From positions 248,001 to 312,000 of the forward strand of contig QFPW01000002.1 of NCBI GenBank assembly GCA_003241785.1: a stretch of DNA of 64,000 bases, written 5' to 3'. Under the pieces are notes generated by a model. It did not search any database and was not told the DNA's origin. It worked only from the letters and a program-made list of their open reading frames with translations. Origin of the DNA: Rhodovulum sulfidophilum (GTDB lineage Bacteria; Pseudomonadota; Alphaproteobacteria; Rhodobacterales; Rhodobacteraceae). The position numbers and the translations under genes were made by a program. Numbering within the stretch: position 1 is the stretch's first letter; every line of letters begins with the position of its first letter. Of this stretch, positions 58,857 through 64,000 are shown piece after piece.

Positions 58857-60464
58857 ATGCCCGGCCCCGGCGCGGATCTCGCGGCGGAATACGACGTGAT
58901 CGTCGTGGGCTCGGGCGGCGCGGGGCTGACCGCCGCGCTGGCCTGCGCCCATGCCGGGCTCTCCGTGCTGGTCGCCGAGCGGATGGACCGGATCGGCGGC
59001 ACCACGGCGATGTCGGGCGGCGGGATCTGGATCCCCGGCAACCACCTCGCCAGGGCGGCCGGGATCGCGGACGGCCCGGAAGCGGCGCTGCGCTACATCC
59101 GCGCCGTCAGCCCGGCGGGCTGGGAGGCCGAGGAAGGCCCGCTCTGGGCGGCTTTCGCCGAAGAGGCGCCCCGCTGCCTCGCCTTCGTCGAGGCCGCGAC
59201 GCCGCTCCGCTTCGCGCTATCGGACGACGCCGATCCCTATCCCGAGGCGCCGGGCGCGCGCGCCTTCGGCCGGATGGTCTCGCCCCGGCCGCTCCGCCGC
59301 GCCGGCCTCCGGCTCCAGCGGCCGCATGTGCCGCACTGGCTCACCTATCAAGAGACGCGCCGCTACGACCCCTGGCACCGTCCGGGACGCGCCGCGCTGA
59401 GACTGGCGCCCCGGCTCGCCGGGCGCCTCGCCCTCGGGCGCCGCGCGCAGGGTACCGCGCTGGTCGCGGGCCTCGCCCGCGGCCTGATCGCGGCGGGCGG
59501 GCGCGTCGCCACCGGGCTCCGCGCCGTGGAGCTCATCCGCGACGACGACGGGCGTGTCGTCGGCGTCGGATGTGCCACGGCGCGGGGACCGCTCCGCCTT
59601 CGCGCGCGCCGCGGCGTGGTGCTCGCCTCGGGCGGGTTCGAGCGCGACGCGGGGCGGCGCGACGCGCATTTCGTAGGCCCGGTCGATCTCGTCGCCTCCG
59701 CGCCCGGCAACACCGGCGACGCGGCGACGATGGCCGAGGCGGTTGGCGCGCGGCTCGCCCGGATGGACCAGGCCAACATCGCCCCGGCGCTCCCGGCGCG
59801 GCTCGACGGCGCGGATCTGCCGATCGGAACCTTCCACCACCGTGAGCCGGGCGCGATCCTCGTCGACCGCCACGGCCGGCGCTTCGTCAACGAATACCTC
59901 TTCAACCTCGGCGAGGTGATCGGCGCGCGCGATCCCGCGACCGGCGCGGCGCGGCACCTGCCCGCCTGGATCGTCACCGACCGCGCGACGCTGCGCGAAG
60001 CGCCGCTGCTGCGCCATTTCCTCGCCCGCGCCCCGGGCTGGGCGCGCGAGGCCGGATCGGCGGCGGAGCTCGCCGCGCGGATCGGCCTGCCGCCCGGGGC
60101 GCTCGCCGAGACGCTCGACCGCTTCAACCGGGACGCCGCGTCCGGCGAGGACCGCGATTTCGGCCGGCACCGCGACCCGCTGGCGCCCGGTGGCCGGCGG
60201 CCCGAACGCCTGCGGCCGATCGGAACCCCGCTCGTCGCCCTGCCGTTCAACCTGAGCTTCCTCTCGACCAAGGGCGGCCCGAGAACGGATGCGCGGGCCC
60301 GCGTGCTCGACACCGCCGGCCGGCCTATCCCCGGGCTCTATTGCGCCGGGGTCGCGATGGCCAATCCGTTCGGGACGCGCGCGGTCGGATCGGGGACGAC
60401 GCTGGGGCCGAACATGACATGGGGCTACATCGCGGCCCGGCATATCCTGGGAGATGACACATGA
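58857..60464 (+). CDS. FAD-dependent dehydrogenase (3-ketosteroid-dehydrogenase/fumarate-reductase-like)
   Basis: Protein of 535 residues with the ADP-binding loop VIVVGSGGAGLTAALACAHAG near the N-terminus (shown as a 20-residue core) and the flavoprotein block GGTTAMSGGGIWIPGN typical of ketosteroid Delta1-dehydrogenases and related FAD-binding-2 proteins. GVVLASGGFERD and RAVGSGTTLGPNMTWGYIAA are further family parts. The substrate is not established; steroid specificity cannot be claimed. It starts one base after the reductase stop and its end overlaps the SDR gene by ATGA. Confidence 0.88.
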   Translation: MPGPGADLAAEYDVIVVGSGGAGLTAALACAHAGLSVLVAERMDRIGGTTAMSGGGIWIPGNHLARAAGIADGPEAALRYIRAVSPAGWEAEEGPLWAAFAEEAPRCLAFVEAATPLRFALSDDADPYPEAPGARAFGRMVSPRPLRRAGLRLQRPHVPHWLTYQETRRYDPWHRPGRAALRLAPRLAGRLALGRRAQGTALVAGLARGLIAAGGRVATGLRAVELIRDDDGRVVGVGCATARGPLRLRARRGVVLASGGFERDAGRRDAHFVGPVDLVASAPGNTGDAATMAEAVGARLARMDQANIAPALPARLDGADLPIGTFHHREPGAILVDRHGRRFVNEYLFNLGEVIGARDPATGAARHLPAWIVTDRATLREAPLLRHFLARAPGWAREAGSAAELAARIGLPPGALAETLDRFNRDAASGEDRDFGRHRDPLAPGGRRPERLRPIGTPLVALPFNLSFLSTKGGPRTDARARVLDTAGRPIPGLYCAGVAMANPFGTRAVGSGTTLGPNMTWGYIAARHILGDDT

Positions 60465-61240
60465 CCGGACAACCCTTCGACGGACAGGTGGCGCTCGTCT
60501 CCGGCGGCGCGCGCGGCATCGGCCGGGCGATCGCCGCCCGGCTCGCCGCCGGCGGCGCCAAGGTCGTGCTGACCGGGCTCGCCGACATGGACGGCGCGCA
60601 GGCCGCGGCCGAGGAGCTGTCGCGCGGCGGCGCCTTCGTCCGCGCGGTCCGCATGGATCTCGGCGACCGCGCCTCGGTCGAGGCGGCCGTCGCGGCCGCG
60701 GTCGCGCTCGGCGGCCGGCTCGACATCGCGGTCAACAACGCGGGCGGATCGCGGCCGGGCCGGCTGCTCGATCTCGGCGCCGAGGACTGGGACGCGCTCT
60801 TCACGCTGCACACCCGCGGCTTCTTCTTCTTCGCCACCGCCGCCGCCCGCGCGATGGGGACCGCCCCGGCGCCCGGCGAGGGCGGCGCGATCATCGGCAT
60901 CGCCGGCGCCTCGGCGCTGCGCTGCTATCCCGGCGCGGGGGCCTATGGCGCGGCGAAGGCGGCGGTGGTCGCGGCGGCGCGGCAGATGGCGGTCGAATGG
61001 GCGCCGCGCGGCCTCAGGGTGAACTGCGTCTGCCCCGGGCCGATCCGGCCGGCCGATTCCGGCTGGGAGGCGCGCGAGCCCGCGCTGGCCGAGGAGGTCA
61101 CCGGAATTCCGATCGCCCGCGCCGGAACACCCGAAGAGGTGGCGGAGGCTGTCGCCTATCTCGCGGGGGCCCGCTATGTTACGGGTCAACAAATCGTGGT
61201 CGACGGCGGCAGCACGACGACCTGGTATATTAAGGGATGA
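60461..61240 (+). CDS. SDR-family oxidoreductase
   Basis: Short-chain dehydrogenase of 259 residues with SGGARGIGRAIAARL for cofactor binding, VNNAGG, catalytic YGAAK, and the ending GQQIVVDGG. The usual active-site Ser, expected 13 residues before the Tyr, appears to be Gly in IAGASALRCYPGAGAY; a Ser lies two residues later. This may mean an altered mechanism or binding mode. Coupled to the FAD gene by ATGA and to the TetR gene by ATGA. Confidence 0.88.
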   Translation: MTGQPFDGQVALVSGGARGIGRAIAARLAAGGAKVVLTGLADMDGAQAAAEELSRGGAFVRAVRMDLGDRASVEAAVAAAVALGGRLDIAVNNAGGSRPGRLLDLGAEDWDALFTLHTRGFFFFATAAARAMGTAPAPGEGGAIIGIAGASALRCYPGAGAYGAAKAAVVAAARQMAVEWAPRGLRVNCVCPGPIRPADSGWEAREPALAEEVTGIPIARAGTPEEVAEAVAYLAGARYVTGQQIVVDGGSTTTWYIKG

Positions 61241-62028
61241 AAGGCGTTCCGCTGGTGGGTCGCGAAACGGACGAGGCCGGGAAGGCCGAGATTACTTCGG
61301 CGGAAGCCCGGCCAGCGCCTCAGACGGTGGCCCAGATGGCGACCCAGACCCCGGTCCGGCGCGAGACGCCGCGCCGCCGCGGCGCCGTCCGCGCCGCGCG
61401 CGAGAGCGACGGCCGCCTGAGGATCACCGCGGGATCGCCGCCCGACATCATGTGCCGCGTGGCGCTCGACCTCTTCGCCGAGCAGAACTACTCGACCGTC
61501 ACCGTCAAGGACATCGCGCTCGCCGCGGGGATGAACCCGTCCCACCTCTATTACTACTTCGACAACAAGGAAGAGCTCTTCATGCGGACGATCGCCCGGG
61601 TCGTCGAGGAGGCCTTCGACCAGTTCGCCTCGGTGACGCGCGAGGCGCGCACGCCCGAGGCGGTGATCTCGGCCTGGATCGACCTGCACATCCGGCAGTT
61701 CGTCCAGTTCCAGAAGGTCGCGAAGATGAGCCTCGACTATGCGAGCACGCACAACCGCACGCCGCATGTCGACCAGGCGATCCGGGCCTTCTACGATCAG
61801 GAGGCCGAGGTGCTCGGCGCGGCGATCCGGCAGGGCATCGCCGAGGGGGAGTTCCGTCCGGTCGATCCGCGCGACACCGCGCTCTTCATCTCGACCTTCC
61901 TCGACGGCAGCCTGTTCCGCAACGTGATGTTCCCGACGTTCAACTATGCCCGGGCGATCAAGACGATGCGGCGGATCGTGCTCGACTACCTCAAGACCGG
62001 GGCGATCGTGGCGGGCGAGCCGGCCTGA
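61237..62028 (+). CDS. TetR/AcrR-family transcriptional regulator
   Basis: Protein of 263 residues. The first 60 or so residues are Ala/Arg/Pro-rich and not part of the fold. The HTH lies at about 68-115 (ALDLFAEQNYSTVTVKDIAL, AAGMNPSHLYYYFDNKEELF). The ligand domain has a C-terminal block LFISTFLDGSLFRNVMFP. It overlaps the SDR stop (ATGA), so it is the last gene of the oxygenase operon and probably its local regulator; the palindrome at 53632-53658 is a candidate target. Confidence 0.9.
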   Translation: MKGVPLVGRETDEAGKAEITSAEARPAPQTVAQMATQTPVRRETPRRRGAVRAARESDGRLRITAGSPPDIMCRVALDLFAEQNYSTVTVKDIALAAGMNPSHLYYYFDNKEELFMRTIARVVEEAFDQFASVTREARTPEAVISAWIDLHIRQFVQFQKVAKMSLDYASTHNRTPHVDQAIRAFYDQEAEVLGAAIRQGIAEGEFRPVDPRDTALFISTFLDGSLFRNVMFPTFNYARAIKTMRRIVLDYLKTGAIVAGEPA

Positions 62029-62039
62029 GAGCCACCGCT

Positions 62040-62125
62040 TCTCCGGGTTCGACCCGGGGCCCCGACCCCCGCGGGCCACCGCTCCGAAACGGCGTCGAGG
62101 CCCCGGGTCGAGCCCCGGGTAAGCC
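62040..62125. repeat. Palindromic repeat between convergent tetR and deacetylase genes
   Basis: Arms CCGGGTTCGACCCGGGGCC and GGCCCCGGGTCGAGCCCCGG belong to the same family as the copy in cobN. Between convergent genes it may act as a terminator hairpin. Confidence 0.75.
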
Positions 62126-62154
62126 GGTGCCAGCGGCGCCCGGGCGCCCCCCGG

Positions 62155-62865
62155 CTACCCTGCGCGCGTCGCCGGGATCAGCTCGCTCAGCGTCACCGGG
62201 CGCAGCCCCTCGGCCGCGAAGCTGCGCGCCGCCTCGCCGATGAAGGCGGCGGTGGCGCGGCCGCGCGCGCCGAGGTCGTGCACGGTCAGGATCGCGCCCG
62301 GATGCGCGTTCATCAGGAGCCAGGGCTCGGTCACCAGCCGCTGCGGCTCGCTCGTGTCCATCGGCGCCACGTCCCCGACGACCACGGTCAGATCGTATCG
62401 GGCCGCCATCTCGACGATGCGCCGCGTGGGCACGCCCCAGCCGGGCCGCAGGAAGCGCACCGGACCGAAGCGGCGCAGGAACTCCGCCGTCTCGGCCACG
62501 CCGCGCTCCAGCGCCGCGTCGTCGAGGCGCGCGGTCATCTCGTCGCGGTCCATGTGGTGGCCGATCTCATGGCCGCGGCGGACGATCTCCGCGACGGTCT
62601 CGGGCGCCGCGCGGGCGTTCTCGCCGATCAGCATGAAGGTGCCGCGCGCCCCCGCGCCCTCGAGTGCGTCCATGATGAGCGGCGTGGTCTCGGGATCGGG
62701 CCCGTCGTCGATGGTGATCGCGAGCGCGTGCACGTCCGCCGGCCCGGCGAAGACGACGCCGGGAAACACCCGCTCGCCGATCGCGGCGACCGGGCCCGCG
62801 AGCGCGGGCCGGGCGGTGGCGAGCGCGGCGAGCCCCGCGAGGAGCCGCCGCCGGGTCGGGCGCAT
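62155..62865 (-). CDS. Polysaccharide deacetylase (NodB-homology) family protein
   Basis: Exported protein of 236 residues. A twin-arginine-like/Sec signal MRPTRRRLLAGLAALATARPALA ends near residue 23 (only its first part is diagnostic). NodB motifs: the catalytic Asp pair in TIDDGPDPETT, the metal His pair in GHEIGHHMDRDEM (HxxxH), RPGWGVPTRR and HDLGARG. It removes acetyl groups from a glycan, probably cell-envelope polysaccharide. The start overlaps the stop of the upstream HdeD gene (ATGA). Confidence 0.86.
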   Translation of the reverse strand: MRPTRRRLLAGLAALATARPALAGPVAAIGERVFPGVVFAGPADVHALAITIDDGPDPETTPLIMDALEGAGARGTFMLIGENARAAPETVAEIVRRGHEIGHHMDRDEMTARLDDAALERGVAETAEFLRRFGPVRFLRPGWGVPTRRIVEMAARYDLTVVVGDVAPMDTSEPQRLVTEPWLLMNAHPGAILTVHDLGARGRATAAFIGEAARSFAAEGLRPVTLSELIPATRAG

Positions 62866-63449
62866 CAGCCGAGCGCGGTGGCGCGCCGCAGGTCCCAGGC
62901 GAGGAAGGCCATGGCGCCGCCGACCGCGATGAGCTCGATCCCGAGCAGGAGCCCGATCAGCCAGCTCGCCGCCTCGGGCAGGTTCCAGACCAGCACGAGC
63001 GCGAGCACGATGCCGAGGATCCCGCTCAGCAGCATCCAGACCCAGTTGCGCATCGGCCGGATCATCAGCGCGAAGACCACCCGCTGCAGACCGTCGACCA
63101 GGAAATAGGCGACCATCAGCAGCGTCGCCGCGAGCAGCCCGGCCTCGGGCCGCGTGATCAGCATGAAGCCGACCAGGACCGCGAGCACCGCGGAGATGAG
63201 CTGCAGCCAGAAGTAATGCACGCCGGTCGCGCCGATCAGGCCGATGCCCTGCGCGATGCCGGCGATCACCAGCATCCAGCCGAGGAAGACGATGAAGAAG
63301 GTGGAGGCGAAGAGCGGCGAGAGCAGCGCCACGACGCCGGCCAGGACCAGGAACGCGCCCTGGAGCATGAACCACATGGATCGCCGCCGGATCGTCTCCC
63401 GCGTCGCCTGCCGCAGGACCGCCGAGGCCTCGTTCACCGAAAGCGACAT
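62865..63449 (-). CDS. HdeD/DUF308-family membrane protein
   Basis: Protein of 194 residues with about six transmembrane helices arranged as tandem DUF308 pairs (MLQGAFLVLAGVVALLSPLF, FFIVFLGWMLVIAGIAQGIG, and similar later). HdeD proteins are linked to acid resistance in enterobacteria; here the role is unknown. The ATG at 63449 follows GGAGAG. It is coupled to the deacetylase gene downstream. Confidence 0.88.
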   Translation of the reverse strand: MSLSVNEASAVLRQATRETIRRRSMWFMLQGAFLVLAGVVALLSPLFASTFFIVFLGWMLVIAGIAQGIGLIGATGVHYFWLQLISAVLAVLVGFMLITRPEAGLLAATLLMVAYFLVDGLQRVVFALMIRPMRNWVWMLLSGILGIVLALVLVWNLPEAASWLIGLLLGIELIAVGGAMAFLAWDLRRATALG

Positions 63450-63539
63450 TCCCAACTCTCCGGATTCAGGATGTTCCAAGGCTCAGCTACGCCGTGCGCG
63501 GGCCTTGTCGCAAGCGATTCCCGCGCGCGGGGGACGGCG

Positions 63540-64000
63540 TCAGCGCAAGATGACGAGCACGTCGGGATAGACGACCTCGGTCCAGGCGCCATTGCCGGAG
63601 CCGCCGTTCCAGAAGCCGCCGACGCTGACGCCGCCGCCGCTCCAGCCCCCGGTCCCGGCGCCGACCGAGACGCCGATCGCGGGCCAGCCGCTCATCCCGG
63701 TGTCCGCGACGCGCGTCGCGGGCTGCGCCGAGGCCGCGCCCCGCTTGCCGCCCGCGACGCAGGTGACGGTCGCGGCCGGGGTCGCGGCGCCGAGGTCGGG
63801 CAGGGCGACCGAGGCGGGGCTGGCGAACCGCGCCGTGGTGTAGGGCGTCGCGATCTCGCAGGCCGCGCCCGCGACCTCGACGCTCGTTCCATCGCGAAGC
63901 TCGGCGGTCCGGACGACGAGCGGCGTCACGCCCCGCGCGGGCGGCATGACGACGCCGGCGCGCGGCGCGCCCTGCGCGGCGGGCGGCGCCGGCGTGGCGG
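63540..64000 (-). CDS. Hypothetical protein, N-terminus outside the window
   Basis: The frame is open to the right edge (visible start ATPAPPAAQGAPRAGVVMPP), so at least 152 residues are encoded and the true start lies beyond the window. It has no recognised domain. The C-terminus is rich in Gly, Ser and Trp (GTGGWSGGGVSVGGFWNGG) and ends YPDVLVILR. Two cysteines (residues about 47 and 81) might form a disulfide if it is exported. A cell-surface or periplasmic protein is possible, but that is a guess. Confidence 0.6.
   Translation of the reverse strand, partial: ATPAPPAAQGAPRAGVVMPPARGVTPLVVRTAELRDGTSVEVAGAACEIATPYTTARFASPASVALPDLGAATPAATVTCVAGGKRGAASAQPATRVADTGMSGWPAIGVSVGAGTGGWSGGGVSVGGFWNGGSGNGAWTEVVYPDVLVILR

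Noticed and set aside
58857..60464. Steroid degradation operon
   Set aside because: Only the FAD dehydrogenase resembles a ketosteroid dehydrogenase. The typical side-chain and ring-cleavage genes are absent, so steroid use is not supported.

Overview
The window is very GC-rich chromosomal DNA with short intergenic gaps and many ATGA-type gene overlaps. The gene set points to an alphaproteobacterium, most likely Rhodobacterales (Paracoccaceae/Roseobacteraceae-like). Supporting signs are an aerobic CobN-type cobalamin operon, a PleD diguanylate cyclase, an alphaproteobacterial LexA box (GAAC-N7-GAAC), LuxI/LuxR, RTX-tailed exoenzymes and an Ugp ABC transporter. Taxonomy is inferred from gene content only.

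Layout. (1) 1-12411: the aerobic corrin-ring operon cobN(partial)-G-H-I-J-[K antisense]-L-E-M-B-A-F. It runs from uroporphyrinogen III to cobalt insertion. cobK lies on the opposite strand between cobJ and cobL, and a palindromic repeat family has entered cobN in frame, the end of cobE and the cobB-cobA junction. (2) 12426-17830: a long inverted repeat, an SDR dehydrogenase and a ugpBAEC transporter. (3) 17856-24311: two related glycosyltransferases and a Kef-type antiporter. (4) 24528-28978: an RTX-tailed sulfatase, tRNA-Thr, an esterase and threonine ammonia-lyase. (5) 29053-31660: a quorum-sensing island with an XRE regulator, luxI, luxR and a divergent LuxR-like AHL-binding protein with no DNA-binding domain; a lux-box-like element lies upstream of the XRE gene. 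(6) 31679-35191: a DUF72 protein and, divergently, a radical-SAM/DUF4130-UdgX repair pair with a consensus LexA box just upstream. (7) 35299-43517: an EamA exporter, ppa, a serralysin-like RTX protease, a P-loop ATPase, a CDF metal transporter, metA, a hydrolase, ppk2 and rpmG. (8) 43621-49674: Nudix, DUF983, an EF-hand protein, an ECF sigma/anti-sigma pair, a Spy-like protein, pleD, DUF3572 and a HAD phosphatase. (9) Two tRNA-Val genes. (10) 49955-62028: a divergent gene cluster that looks like an uncharacterised catabolic pathway. One arm is a hypothetical protein, DUF3830, a type III glutamine-synthetase-like ligase and a MetX-like hydrolase. The other is a solute-binding protein, permease, flavin monooxygenase, Rieske oxygenase, aldo-keto reductase, FAD dehydrogenase, SDR and TetR regulator. 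(11) 62155-64000: a polysaccharide deacetylase, an HdeD-like membrane protein and a truncated hypothetical gene.

Best candidates for something new are the Rieske/GS-III cluster with its palindromic operator-like sites, the quorum-sensing island with an HTH-less AHL receptor, the SOS-boxed rSAM/UdgX pair, and the coding-sequence-invading palindromic repeats in the cob operon.
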